From the NCBI GenBank assembly GCA_003635265.1, contig PYIZ01000050.1, positions 1 through 64,000 of the forward strand: DNA of 64,000 nucleotides, read 5' to 3'. Source of the DNA: Candidatus Poribacteria bacterium (GTDB taxonomy: Bacteria > Poribacteria > WGA-4E > PCPOR2b). Position 1 is the stretch's first letter. Each line of letters begins with the position of its first letter. A program made the position numbers and the translations under genes. Positions 9,080 through 19,403 of the stretch are shown one piece after another. Below the pieces are notes generated by a model. The model made no database searches. It saw only the letters and a program-made list of their open reading frames with translations, and was not told where the DNA came from.

Positions 9080-11005
9080 ATGATGGAATCGCAAGCCGCT
9101 GTCGAAAAACGCTATCGTGATGCGTTAGATTCCCTTGTCACAAAGGTCCAGAAAGATCGGAATATCATCGCTGCTATTCTGTGCGGTAGTATGTCCTACG
9201 ACCAAGTCTGGGACAAATCCGACATCGACCTCCTACTCGTTCAAAGAGAGGGAAAAGGTAATCCCAGAGGTTACACTCTATCAGAAAACGATGTCAACAT
9301 CCATGCAGAAGTCGTCCCAAGAGGTCAATTAAGGCAATGGCAGGAGGCAGCCCTGCAAGGTTCATTTGAACACTCCTTCTTTTCCCGTAGCACCCTTCTT
9401 TTTTGTAGTGATGAATCGGTCAAGACATGGTATCAGAATGCCAACCTACATAACATCGGTGAGAGGGATAGGGTGCTCCAACTGCTCATTGTCGCAACCG
9501 GATTGCTCCCCACATTCAGATATGCCGAAAAGCAGTTTTATGTCAACGGAGACATCAACTACAGTTTCCTATCCATCCTGCGTGCGGTGGAAAGTTTGGC
9601 GAGAATTGAAGTGATTCTGAACGATGAGGTGCCGTCACGAGAGGTCATCCAACCCGCACTTGAATATAATCCCGATTTTTTTCGTGTCACCTATTCAGAT
9701 CTGATTAACCGTGAGAAGAATGAAGAGGTCATCCAAAACGCCCTAGATACCATCAATGCCTACCTCAACGAGAAACTGTTTATCTTCCAACCGATCCTAG
9801 ATTTCTTAGCCGAAGCGAACGGTCCCCGATCCACGACAGAATTGAATAGCTATTTTCAAAAGAAGATCGGTGAAACTCGTCTTGACGCTGCCTATGAATG
9901 GTTAGCACAAAAGGGCATCATTCAGCAGGTATCTACGCCTGTGAGGCTTACGTTGAAAAGTCAGGTTGAGATGGAAGAAACCGCCTACTATTATGATCAG
10001 GAGGCAGCTGCCACACTGGGCGAATCGCCTCCCCCGCAACTGAAATTTGCTTTGAATCCCGATCTTCGCATCGGGGCGGACGCACACCCACAAATTATGG
10101 ATGCGCTAGATACCTTTGTGGATAAAGTCACAGATGATCGGTATATCATTGCGGCGATTCTCACAAGTAACCTCGCAGAAGATAATGTTTGGGAACATAC
10201 CAACATCAACCTCCTGCTCGTTGGACGCGATGACGCAAAATTCGATGAACATTACAGCCTAGTAGAAGATGGTGTGAATATCAATGTGACGATGCATCCA
10301 CGAAAACGATACCAACAGCTCCTAGAAGGTGGGTTGCAGGGGAATGAATTGCATTCGGTTCTCTCCAGAAGTCGAGTGCTTTTTACGAGGGATGAAGCCG
10401 TTGAGGAATGGCATAGCGACCTGAAATACATCGGTCAAAGAGACAGGGAAACACAATTCATAAACGCCGGGAATGGTATCTTCGCATTATTGACAAAGGC
10501 GGAAAAGTGGTTCTACCTAAAAAAGGATCTCAACTATAGCTTTTTATACATCATGTTTCTGGTTCAGCAGTTGGCGCGGGTTGAGACCATTATGCACGGA
10601 GAGGTGCCGAAGCGGAAAGCCATTTATCAAGCAAGGATGCATAACCCCGATCTCTTTGACGCAGTTTTTACAGACCTAATCAATAAAGAGAAGAATGAGG
10701 AGACCGTTCGCCGGGCACTTGAGACGATTGATCGCTATCTGGATGATCGGACCTTCGCCCTTTTTCGACCGCTTTTCGATTTCTTAGCGAGCGCAGGGGG
10801 TACGCGCACCGCCACTGAACTGAGTGACCACTTTAGAGTGCGGCAGACTTGGGTCGGTTTTGTCTGCGAATGGCTGGCTCAAAAGGGAGTTATCGAACAG
10901 TTCTCTTCCCCGCTGCGGCTCACCAAAGAAAGTCAAATCTCTGTTGAAGAGGCTGCATATTACTACGATGAAAACAATCCCTTCTTGGAAGAGATGAGGC
11001 AGTGA
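9080..11005 (+). CDS. Tandemly duplicated nucleotidyltransferase-fold protein
   Basis: Two homologous halves: AAILCGSMSYDQVWDKSDIDLLLV and AAILTSNLAEDNVWEHTNINLLLV, each followed by a matching helical region (EKQFYVNGDINYSFL / EKWFYLKKDLNYSFL) and a C-terminal winged-helix-like part (SQVEMEETAYYYD / SQISVEEAAYYYD). Confidence 0.8.
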   Translation: MMESQAAVEKRYRDALDSLVTKVQKDRNIIAAILCGSMSYDQVWDKSDIDLLLVQREGKGNPRGYTLSENDVNIHAEVVPRGQLRQWQEAALQGSFEHSFFSRSTLLFCSDESVKTWYQNANLHNIGERDRVLQLLIVATGLLPTFRYAEKQFYVNGDINYSFLSILRAVESLARIEVILNDEVPSREVIQPALEYNPDFFRVTYSDLINREKNEEVIQNALDTINAYLNEKLFIFQPILDFLAEANGPRSTTELNSYFQKKIGETRLDAAYEWLAQKGIIQQVSTPVRLTLKSQVEMEETAYYYDQEAAATLGESPPPQLKFALNPDLRIGADAHPQIMDALDTFVDKVTDDRYIIAAILTSNLAEDNVWEHTNINLLLVGRDDAKFDEHYSLVEDGVNINVTMHPRKRYQQLLEGGLQGNELHSVLSRSRVLFTRDEAVEEWHSDLKYIGQRDRETQFINAGNGIFALLTKAEKWFYLKKDLNYSFLYIMFLVQQLARVETIMHGEVPKRKAIYQARMHNPDLFDAVFTDLINKEKNEETVRRALETIDRYLDDRTFALFRPLFDFLASAGGTRTATELSDHFRVRQTWVGFVCEWLAQKGVIEQFSSPLRLTKESQISVEEAAYYYDENNPFLEEMRQ

Positions 11006-11199
11006 ATCACTGTTACGCTTGCAATGAGCAATGGTTTGTACAGCTTTCACTCGTTGTCCCATATTCAAGACGCATTTAGTAGTCGCTTTCGGTGTGAACT
11101 TGTGTTATAATGCCTCAATCCACACTTCCTTTAAGGTAAAGCAATCTCAGTACATTTGGATTTGCTCTGAACTTCTATCCATCATATATCAAGGCACGC

Positions 11200-12288
11200 A
11201 TGAAAATCACCGAAGTTAAAACCTACAATCTCAGCTATCCCTTGGTTGAGCCGTTTGCAAATGCACGATCGTGGTCAAAGACGAGAAATGCCGGTATCGT
11301 GGAGATTCGCACCGATGCTGGCATTATTGGCTGGGGCGAAGGTGCAAGTACACCGTCCCAAGCGGCAATTGATACCTGCCTGATTGGAAAGGATCCGTTT
11401 GATATAGAGGTCATCTGGAATACGATGCACCAAGGCAGGAGTAATGCTGCCGCCATAAGTGGGGTGGACATCGCATTGTGGGACATTGTGGGGAAAGCAT
11501 TGGATCAACCCATTTACCGCCTCCTTGGTGGTGCATTCAGAAATCAGATCCCCGCCTATGCCACCGGACTGTTCAAAAAAGATGTGCCTGACATCACCCA
11601 AACCTTGATGGATGAGGCAGAAAGTTATGTCGACCAAGGATTCTCCGCCATGAAAATGAAGATCGGATTTGGGGAAGCCTACGATGTTAAAAATGTAGCC
11701 GCTGTGCGGAAAGCGATTGGGGATACGATTATCCTTGCAGTTGATGCCAATTGCGGCTATGATGTTGGGACAGCAATCGATGTGGGGCAGAAAATCGCTG
11801 AGAATGATCTCTTCTGGTATGAGGAACCGATCACGACAGACGATGTGGAGGGCTACGTCGAAATCCGCCGTTCACTCAACATGCGAATTGCTGGCGGCGA
11901 AGGTTTACAGGGACGGTGGGGGTTCCGAGACCTTATCCAAAGGCGGGGATATGACATTGTGCAGCCCGATGTGAGTATCGCAGGGGGATTCACTGAATGC
12001 CGCAAGATCGCGGCGATGGCGAGTGCTAACCATCTCCGTGTGCTGCCGCACATGTGGGGCAGTAGCATCCGTCTGGCTGCCACATTGCACTGGCAAGCAA
12101 CGATTCCAGATTCGCCACAGGCGTTAAATCCCGTCCCTTCGTTGTTTGAGTTCGACATGACGGAAAATGGTCTGCGCACCGATCTCGCCAAAGTACCGAT
12201 TCACGCAGTCGATGGATACGTCCCCGTTCCGCAGGAGCCAGGCTTGGGAATTGAGATTGATCGAGCGGTTCTAGAGAAGTACGCATAG
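11200..12288 (+). CDS. Mandelate racemase / muconate lactonizing enzyme family protein (enolase superfamily)
   Basis: MKITEVKTYNLSYPLVEPF; AMKMKIGF (KxK); LAVDANCGYD; WYEEPI; IAGGEGL; LPHMWGSSIRLAA. Confidence 0.93.
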   Translation: MKITEVKTYNLSYPLVEPFANARSWSKTRNAGIVEIRTDAGIIGWGEGASTPSQAAIDTCLIGKDPFDIEVIWNTMHQGRSNAAAISGVDIALWDIVGKALDQPIYRLLGGAFRNQIPAYATGLFKKDVPDITQTLMDEAESYVDQGFSAMKMKIGFGEAYDVKNVAAVRKAIGDTIILAVDANCGYDVGTAIDVGQKIAENDLFWYEEPITTDDVEGYVEIRRSLNMRIAGGEGLQGRWGFRDLIQRRGYDIVQPDVSIAGGFTECRKIAAMASANHLRVLPHMWGSSIRLAATLHWQATIPDSPQALNPVPSLFEFDMTENGLRTDLAKVPIHAVDGYVPVPQEPGLGIEIDRAVLEKYA

Positions 12289-12296
12289 GATAAAAT

Positions 12297-13139
12297 GTGA
12301 TGAAATCAGCGATACGTTGGTTAATTGGCGGGGTTACTGTTTTATCTGTTCTAGGTATGTGGTTTCTGTATCCGCATCGGGTTGAAGGTGAAGCGCAGGG
12401 TGGCAAAGAAATTCAGGCGTTCACAACTGATGGGCAATTTAGCCACGAACTATTTGACCAAGTTTTACAAAAATATGTCGATTCGCAAGGACGGGTTGAC
12501 TACGCCGGGCTCAAAAACGATCCGGGAACGTTGCAATCTTATCTGGATCTACTTGCCGTGAACGCGCCTAGCGCTAAAGCGACTTTTCAAACTGGCCTCG
12601 CCTTTTGGATTAACGCCTACAATGCGCTGACAATTAAGGGCGTCCTTGACCACTATCCAACAACAAGTGTTCGTAAAATCAAGCTATTCGGTGGTTTCTT
12701 TTCTCGTATCAAGTTCCGGGTTGGTGGGCGCAGCTACACCTTGGATAACATTGAACATGACATCATTCGAGATGAATTTGGGGACCCGCGCATCCATTTC
12801 GCGCTGGTTTGTGCGTCGGTGGGATGCCCAATTTTGGAGAAGCGAGCGTTTGTTCCAGAAACGCTTGAAGAACGGCTCGACAATGCCACAGCGAATTTTA
12901 TCAATAATCCGGAAAAAGTACGTTTAGATCATGAAAACGGTGTACTGTACCTTTCACAGATTTTTGAGTGGTACGCAGAAGACTTTGAGGACACCCACGA
13001 TAGCGTCATCAATTTCATTTCAGAATATCTTCCGGAAGCAGATGCAGCATTTCTTGAAAGGGGAGAGGTACAGATTCAATATGTAGAATATGACTGGCGT
13101 CTTAATGCACAGGTGGGAGTGGAAACAAAGCAAAAGTGA
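12297..13139 (+). CDS. DUF547 domain-containing protein
   Basis: FWINAYNALTIKGVLDHYP; YTLDNIEHDIIRDEFGDPRIHFALVCASVGCPIL; LSQIFEWYAEDF. Confidence 0.9.
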   Translation: MMKSAIRWLIGGVTVLSVLGMWFLYPHRVEGEAQGGKEIQAFTTDGQFSHELFDQVLQKYVDSQGRVDYAGLKNDPGTLQSYLDLLAVNAPSAKATFQTGLAFWINAYNALTIKGVLDHYPTTSVRKIKLFGGFFSRIKFRVGGRSYTLDNIEHDIIRDEFGDPRIHFALVCASVGCPILEKRAFVPETLEERLDNATANFINNPEKVRLDHENGVLYLSQIFEWYAEDFEDTHDSVINFISEYLPEADAAFLERGEVQIQYVEYDWRLNAQVGVETKQK

Positions 13140-13275
13140 GCTGTAGGCTACATGAGTTTACGTTTTGCACATTGCGCCCGATTACTGGGGTTGGCTGGCG
13201 CTCGGTGCGGGTTGTATCATTTTACGCGATCTTTGCCAGAATAACTAAATTCTTTCAACAATTGGAAAGGGAAAG

Positions 13276-14097
13276 ATGGCAACACAATATCACTTTCTCG
13301 TTTCTTGCAAAAAAATAGCAGATACAGAATGGACGATGGAAATGCAAGCGGAGAGCGGCGACGTTCCTATGTCGATCGTTCAGCCGGACTCGGAGACAGA
13401 TGAGGTTCTAACAACGAATCCAATTGCCCGAACAATTGCGGAGGTAAAGGTTATGACACACTACCTTCGCCAATTAAACCGTCATAGCGGCAGAGGGACC
13501 GTTGGACACAACGACTCGGTGATCCGGAACATTAATCAACGTCTTTTGCAGTTACAACTTGGACAACAGATTACCGTAAAAATCTCGTTTTTTGAGCATA
13601 GAGGATTAAGGTCAGGACTTTATGAAATCAATTCGCTTGGCGTGTTTCCTCCGATTGACCGTGCTCGACCTCTGGCAGCAACGCTTTCACAGGAGCAGAA
13701 GACACGGGTTCCTCAAGTGCTCGTTGATGCAGTTACTAGCTTAGAAAATCACGTTGACACATTGCAACGGGAAATTCATGCGGCACAAAGAATTTTACGC
13801 GAATACGGTGCGCAATTAGAAGCGCAGGAAAGACAAATCCAGCAGCTATCAGTTGAAAATAACCAACTGAAGGAAAGCAGTAACTCAGAAACAGCGCCTA
13901 CCCAATCAAGTAACCCACACCCGCAGGAAGCCGATACATCGCAGCCAGATTCACCAGCTGAGGAGGCAGAGGAAGATAACATTGACACCGAAGCCCAAAG
14001 CCTGTTTCAGCAATTTATGAAATCCTCAAGGTCTTCAAAACCTCGGAACAAACTTCCTGCCAATAATCCCTCAAAAAACCGCAATAAAGGAAGCTAG
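13276..14097 (+). CDS. Hypothetical coiled-coil protein
   Basis: Coiled-coil (TLQREIHAAQRILREYGAQLEAQERQIQQLSVENNQLKE) with acidic then basic low-complexity C-terminus; aaagggaaag upstream of ATG. Confidence 0.65.
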   Translation: MATQYHFLVSCKKIADTEWTMEMQAESGDVPMSIVQPDSETDEVLTTNPIARTIAEVKVMTHYLRQLNRHSGRGTVGHNDSVIRNINQRLLQLQLGQQITVKISFFEHRGLRSGLYEINSLGVFPPIDRARPLAATLSQEQKTRVPQVLVDAVTSLENHVDTLQREIHAAQRILREYGAQLEAQERQIQQLSVENNQLKESSNSETAPTQSSNPHPQEADTSQPDSPAEEAEEDNIDTEAQSLFQQFMKSSRSSKPRNKLPANNPSKNRNKGS

Positions 14098-14152
14098 TGT
14101 TCTATTACTCACGCCATCAATCAAAATTCTCGCATGGCGCGCGATAGTACGG

Positions 14153-14920
14153 CTATTTATTTTCCTCGACTAATTTGCCAATAAATGCAACGATGTCAGC
14201 GATGTCCTGATCTGACAGCCGATCTTCGGAAAAGAAGGGCATGGTAAAACCACCCTTGCGCACGTAAGCGGCGATGTGGTGTTTCCGTTTCTCTAAGTCT
14301 CGCGGCGGTCTCCTTTTGACAAGTTGAGAACCGATACCCGCCTTTTTAGCCGTTGGATGGCAGACATTGCATGCCTGACCATATAATTTCCAGCCTTTCT
14401 GTGTATCGCCTTTCATCTCCATAATCTTATCGGCGGCTGCGCTCGCGGCGTCTTTATCCAGCATTGTGATCTGGAACTGCGGTCCCTTGTTATCTCCAGA
14501 GACATGCGCGAAATAAGCCATCAAAGCTGCAGCTTGTTCCTCTGGAATTGCAATCGGATCAACTTTATCGGAGGGAATCTTTTGCAGAAAGTGCTGGTAG
14601 CAGAAACCACCACCGCCGGCAGCCCGCTCGAAGATATCCGCTGTAATCATGCCACCTTTTGCCGTGCCACGGTGCGGTACACCGACGATGCTGTGTCCCG
14701 CTCGTATCCGACCATCGGGATTTGTTGCTTCGTCAAAATCTGCGTGACAGTCTGAGCAGGAGAGCCCACTGGCCTTGCCGGGGTCGAGCGTTCCACCAAA
14801 AGACGGATCGCTGAAGAGTTCCCTCCCCATCTTGGCTTTTTCAGACATTTCTGCGTTTGTTATAGTTACCAATGAGAGCGTTAAGAGGGCTGTTAAACCA
14901 AAAACAACAATTCTGTACAT
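14153..14920 (-). CDS. Di-heme c-type cytochrome
   Basis: Signal peptide MYRIVVFGLTALLTLSLVTITNAE; two CxxCH motifs (CSDCH, CNVCH); C-terminal QDIADIVAFIGKLVEE. Confidence 0.88.
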   Translation of the reverse strand: MYRIVVFGLTALLTLSLVTITNAEMSEKAKMGRELFSDPSFGGTLDPGKASGLSCSDCHADFDEATNPDGRIRAGHSIVGVPHRGTAKGGMITADIFERAAGGGGFCYQHFLQKIPSDKVDPIAIPEEQAAALMAYFAHVSGDNKGPQFQITMLDKDAASAAADKIMEMKGDTQKGWKLYGQACNVCHPTAKKAGIGSQLVKRRPPRDLEKRKHHIAAYVRKGGFTMPFFSEDRLSDQDIADIVAFIGKLVEENK

Positions 14921-15066
14921 CCAAAATCTCCTTTCGTGTGTCGTAAAGTTGCAATGAACTAAAACTGCCATAATGGTATCAGAATGGGTATTGGTCGTCA
15001 ACGAAAATCAATTCAACTCTAGGGGCATTTATAGTAAATTTTAGAATTAATAAGACACTCCAAATT

Positions 15067-15116
15067 GGTAGGCGCTGTTTCCAACTGCGCCGTTTCAACC
15101 GACCACGGCACCTACC
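15067..15116. repeat. Nested palindromic intergenic element
   Basis: Outer GGTAG (15067-15071)/CTACC (15112-15116); inner GGCGCtGTT-TCC-AACtGCGCC (15071-15091). Confidence 0.6.
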
Positions 15117-15207
15117 GGGGGCGAAAGTGTTCATTTATTTTTAGAATCCACCATAGTTCTCCTGTAGAAGAAATCTCCGAGTACCGATGTTCTGATTGCT
15201 CCAGTTG

Positions 15208-16203
15208 TTATGATGTAGCGTTCACCGCTTGGATGAGCGCAGTGATGTAGCCAAACTGGAATGCCCACGCTTGCCGTACCCGACTCGATACCCCCGGCGG
15301 GGAGACATCATCCGGATGATGTGGTGCATGATCCGGCATCAGCATGTAAGAGTATCCTACATCCGCAAGCACCTGCGCGACCTTGTACATGTCTACAGCT
15401 CCTTCATCGGGCCAAACCTCCTGAAAGTTGTGCAATCCACCGCGAATGTTACGGAAATGGATGTTAAACAACTTCCCTCTCTCCCCGAAGTACCGCACGA
15501 TCTCGTACAGTTCTTCACCGGGATTTTCTAACCCTTCGGAAGCGGTTCCACAGCAGAAGTTGAATCCGTGGTAGGAGCTATCTACCAACTCAACAAAACG
15601 CTTCAATCCTTCAAAGACCGGGTAATTCCACCCTTCAATACCCTTCAAAATCGGTGCCGGCGGGTCATTGAACTGACAAGCCATCTGCACATTGTTCGTC
15701 TCTGCCACCGGAATAACCCGTTCCAAAAAATAAGCCATCCGTTCAAACACTTCGTCCCGGTTCACCCGTCCAAGTCCGGTCAACGTTTCATTGTCAAACT
15801 TTGATATATCGAAGGTGCTGTATGTCGTTCCGCCGCGTCCGGCTGTACGCTCCGTCCGATAGATTGGGTAGTGAACCGTATGGAAGTTATAATTCAATCC
15901 ACGGAGTCCCGCCTTACCTGCGTTTTCAATATTTTGGCAAACTGTATCAAGGTCTCGGTCACGCTGTGGGTCTTGGGCGAGGGTGATACTTCTTGGAAGA
16001 TTGATATGAATCATATCAAGGCTAACGCCTTCGGCTGCAGCTTTTTCCTTGTGTCGGAGCAGCGTTTCGACCTCTGTGTTCTCGACAGGGGCATCCATGT
16101 GTGTCACACCGTGTCGGACGAGAAATTGCAATTCAGGTTTTGATGTTCCTATACCTTGAACGCCCACGTGCATTTTTGCTTTTCCGTATTGTGATTGATT
16201 CAT
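15208..16203 (-). CDS. Mannonate dehydratase-like TIM-barrel protein (copy 1)
   Basis: MACQFNDPPAPILKGIEGWNYPVFEGLKRFVELVDSSYHGFNFCCGTASEG...YFGERGKLFNIHFRNIRGGLHNFQEVWPDEGAVDMYKVAQVLADVGY resembles UxuA. Confidence 0.85.
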   Translation of the reverse strand: MNQSQYGKAKMHVGVQGIGTSKPELQFLVRHGVTHMDAPVENTEVETLLRHKEKAAAEGVSLDMIHINLPRSITLAQDPQRDRDLDTVCQNIENAGKAGLRGLNYNFHTVHYPIYRTERTAGRGGTTYSTFDISKFDNETLTGLGRVNRDEVFERMAYFLERVIPVAETNNVQMACQFNDPPAPILKGIEGWNYPVFEGLKRFVELVDSSYHGFNFCCGTASEGLENPGEELYEIVRYFGERGKLFNIHFRNIRGGLHNFQEVWPDEGAVDMYKVAQVLADVGYSYMLMPDHAPHHPDDVSPPGVSSRVRQAWAFQFGYITALIQAVNATS

Positions 16204-16311
16204 GGCTAAATTCTCCTTAAATTCGCACTAGTTCGTGTGATTCGTGGATGGAAGTCGCTTTCGCCCCGACTCTGATTAGGAAGAAAAAAGCTGTATACCT
16301 GTGATTGCTAT

Positions 16312-17304
16312 CTATGATGCTGCAGCATTCACCGCTTGGATGAGCGCAATGATATAGCCGAACTGAAACGCCCACGCCTGACGTACCCGACCTGACACTC
16401 CCAGCGGCGAGACATCATCCGGATGATGTGGCGCATGGTCAGGCATCAGCATGTAAGGATATCCTACGTCCGCAAGCACTTGTGCTACTTTGTGCATGTC
16501 CACATCGCCTTCATCGGGCCAGACCTCCTGAAAGTTGTGCAATCCACCACGAATGTTACGGAAATGGATGTTGAACAACTTCCCTCTCTCCCCGAAGTAC
16601 CGCACAATCTCGTACAGTTCCTCGCCGGGATTTTCTAAGCCTTCCGAAGCGGTCCCACAACAAAAGTTGAATCCGTGGTAGGGGCTATCTACCAACTCAA
16701 CAAAACGCTTCAACCCTTCAAAGACCGGGTAGTTCCACCGTTCGACCCCCTTCAAAACTGGTGCCGGTGGATCATTAAGATGACAAGCCATCTGCACATT
16801 GTTCGCCTCTGCCACCGGAATCACCCACTCCAAAAAGTAGGCAGCGCGTTCAAACGCTTCATCCCGGCTCACCCGACCCGCTTCAGTCAGCGTTTCATTG
16901 TCAAATTTTGACATATCAAAGGTGCTGTACGTCACTCCACCTCGTCCGGGTGTACTCTCCGTCCGCTGATGTTGAACAATGCAGAAGTTATAGTTCAATC
17001 CACGGAGCCCCGCTTTGCCCGCATTTTCGATCTCTTGACAAACTGTATCAAGGTCTCGGTCACGCTGTGGGTCTTGGGCGAGGGTGATACTTCTTGGAAG
17101 ATTGATATGAATCATATCAAGGCTAACGCCTTCAGATGCAGCTTCTTCTTTGTGTCGAACTAGCGTTTCGACCTCTGTGTTTTCGACAGAGGCGTCCATG
17201 TGTGTCACACCGTGTCGGACGAGAAATTGTAGTTCTGGTTTTGATGTTCCTATACCTTGAACGCCTACGTGCATCTTTGCTTTCCCTTGTTGTGCTTGAT
17301 CCAT
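16312..17304 (-). CDS. Mannonate dehydratase-like TIM-barrel protein (copy 2)
   Basis: Near-identical paralogue of 15208-16203; start at MDQAQQGKAKMHVG with an identical attctcctt upstream motif. Confidence 0.85.
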   Translation of the reverse strand: MDQAQQGKAKMHVGVQGIGTSKPELQFLVRHGVTHMDASVENTEVETLVRHKEEAASEGVSLDMIHINLPRSITLAQDPQRDRDLDTVCQEIENAGKAGLRGLNYNFCIVQHQRTESTPGRGGVTYSTFDMSKFDNETLTEAGRVSRDEAFERAAYFLEWVIPVAEANNVQMACHLNDPPAPVLKGVERWNYPVFEGLKRFVELVDSPYHGFNFCCGTASEGLENPGEELYEIVRYFGERGKLFNIHFRNIRGGLHNFQEVWPDEGDVDMHKVAQVLADVGYPYMLMPDHAPHHPDDVSPLGVSGRVRQAWAFQFGYIIALIQAVNAAAS

Positions 17305-17498
17305 GGCTAAATTCTCCTTTTTGAGGCGATGAGTGTGTCCTCTTCGACCTATACAAATTCGTGGGACATTGTAGCGAAGACGCATGATTGGCGTCAAGAG
17401 AAAAGAATTGACCTCGATTGTGGCGATATGATACACTCGTCTAGGACATTGTATGAAGGGGTGCGTGGGAGTTGAATCAAAACGGGGAGGAGATACGC

Positions 17499-18218
17499 AT
17501 GGACATTGAGAAATTGAAAGTCGAGCTAGAGGAATACGGTTTCGTCATTATACATAACCTAATCCCGACCGACCAAGCAGAGCACATGACGAACCGCTTG
17601 ATGGAAATCATGCGTCAGCAGCCGGATAAGGATATGCCGAATCAAAACCTACGCGGCGTGTTTAATTACGACGATCAAGATACATTCATCCCGCTCGTCA
17701 CCCACCCGGTCTACTTGGAATTGGCAGCGCACATGCTCGGTCCCGGCTTCCAAATGGCGGAGGTCGGTGCGCGATGGATTAAACCGGGAGCAGAAGCTCA
17801 AGGTCTCCACGCAGATGTGCCGATCGGCTGGTTCCCTCAATCCGGCTTGACAATACCGGACGCCTGCTTTCTCGTCAACTGTATCTGGATGTTAACCGAT
17901 TTTACACTCGAAAACGGTGCCACGCAGGTGATGCCATTCAGCCACCATTCCCGCCGAACCCCGCGATCCGGGGTGGAATACAATCATCTAGTAACCGCCG
18001 AAGGTCCTGCGGGTTCTATTGTTATCTTTCACGGAGCCATCTGGCATCGAGGGGGAGCCAACATCACTACGGACGAACACCGCATGGGTGTGTCGAGCGG
18101 ATTTCATGCCTCGTGGATGGATCCGGCAGCCGGAGGGTGGTATCTGATGAAGAGAAGTGTGCGTGACCGGATGCCGCCAGAAATCCAAGCAATGAATCGA
18201 CATGTGGTCGAGGACTAA
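17499..18218 (+). CDS. Phytanoyl-CoA dioxygenase (PhyH)-family protein
   Basis: EYGFVIIHNLIPTDQAEHM; HxD as LHADVPIG; distal His IWHRGGANIT. Confidence 0.9.
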   Translation: MDIEKLKVELEEYGFVIIHNLIPTDQAEHMTNRLMEIMRQQPDKDMPNQNLRGVFNYDDQDTFIPLVTHPVYLELAAHMLGPGFQMAEVGARWIKPGAEAQGLHADVPIGWFPQSGLTIPDACFLVNCIWMLTDFTLENGATQVMPFSHHSRRTPRSGVEYNHLVTAEGPAGSIVIFHGAIWHRGGANITTDEHRMGVSSGFHASWMDPAAGGWYLMKRSVRDRMPPEIQAMNRHVVED

Positions 18219-18271
18219 GGCCGATTTGCTCTAATAACTAAATTATGAGGTGAATCAACAAGGAGTGAGTC

Positions 18272-19330
18272 ATGGCGGAGAAGAAGGCGTGTTGGGGATT
18301 GTTAAGCACCGCCCGAATCAATGAGCGAGTGATCCCCGCCATCCGTGGTTCGGGACGGAGTGAACTCTTGGGGGTGGCAAGTCGCGGCAAAGAAAAAGCA
18401 CGGACTTATGCCAAACAGTGGAACATTCCCCGCGCCTACGGCACGTATGAGCAGATGCTCGCCGATCCAGCAATCAACGTAATTTACCTCTCTTTGCCCA
18501 ACCATCTGCACGCCGAATGGGCTGTCAAGTGTGCAGAGGCAGGAAAGCATATCCTGTGCGAAAAACCGATCGCCATCACCACCGAAGATGTGGCTCGAAT
18601 GGCGCAGGCAGCCGAGAAAAACGGTGTCATCATACAAGAAGCCGCAATGATGCGCTTCCATCCGCAGACCAAGTATCTGCGCGAGTTGGTCGCCAAAAGG
18701 GTCATCGGCGATATCCGTCTAATCCGGGGCGTTTTCGCCTTTACTCTTGACAATCCGGGGGATATCCGACTAGATACAAATATGGGCGGCGGGTCGCTGT
18801 GGGACTTGGGTAGCTATTGTGTGGGTTTTGCACGGACGGTGTTACAAGCAGAGCCTGTTGAGGTCAGTGCCTATCAGGTCAGCGGCGACACCGGCGTTGA
18901 TATGAGTTTCTCAGCGCAGATGCAATTCCCCACCGGCATACTCGTTCAGTTCTTTTCCAGCTTTCAATCGTTCGCTCATATTGAGGCAGACTTTCTCGGC
19001 ACCGAAGGGAGAATCTTTGCGGATATACCGTGGGCTAATCACATTGGTGCTTCAGCCAACGTGCAAGTTACCCGAAGTGGTGATGCCGAAGAGACATCAA
19101 CCTTCAGTGACGGCATGGAAGGTCATACAACTGATACAAAAGCGTATGAGAATATGAACGCCTATCAGTGCGAAGTTGATTCAATGGTGGAGAGCGTTCT
19201 GCATGGTACCAAGCCGGTAATTTCGCTGGCAGACAGTTGGAGCAATGTTGCAACGATAGTCGCGCTGCACGAATCGGCACGAACAGGCAAGCCTGTCCGA
19301 CCCGCGACGCAGAACGGAAAACTCACCTAG
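18272..19330 (+). CDS. Gfo/Idh/MocA-family oxidoreductase
   Basis: NVIYLSLPNHLHAEWAVKCAEAGKHILCEKPIAIT; GGGSLWDLGSYCVGFAR. Confidence 0.95.
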   Translation: MAEKKACWGLLSTARINERVIPAIRGSGRSELLGVASRGKEKARTYAKQWNIPRAYGTYEQMLADPAINVIYLSLPNHLHAEWAVKCAEAGKHILCEKPIAITTEDVARMAQAAEKNGVIIQEAAMMRFHPQTKYLRELVAKRVIGDIRLIRGVFAFTLDNPGDIRLDTNMGGGSLWDLGSYCVGFARTVLQAEPVEVSAYQVSGDTGVDMSFSAQMQFPTGILVQFFSSFQSFAHIEADFLGTEGRIFADIPWANHIGASANVQVTRSGDAEETSTFSDGMEGHTTDTKAYENMNAYQCEVDSMVESVLHGTKPVISLADSWSNVATIVALHESARTGKPVRPATQNGKLT

Positions 19331-19403
19331 CGTGGCTGCTGAGAGTAGGGTTCAACGATCGTTGTTCCTTACCACCCCATTAATATGTTGTTTAGAGGTT
19401 GTC

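Noticed and set aside
8772-9120. Short ORFs 8772-9014 and 8905-9120
   Set aside because: Intergenic between divergent genes, overlapping each other in different frames, no family resemblance.
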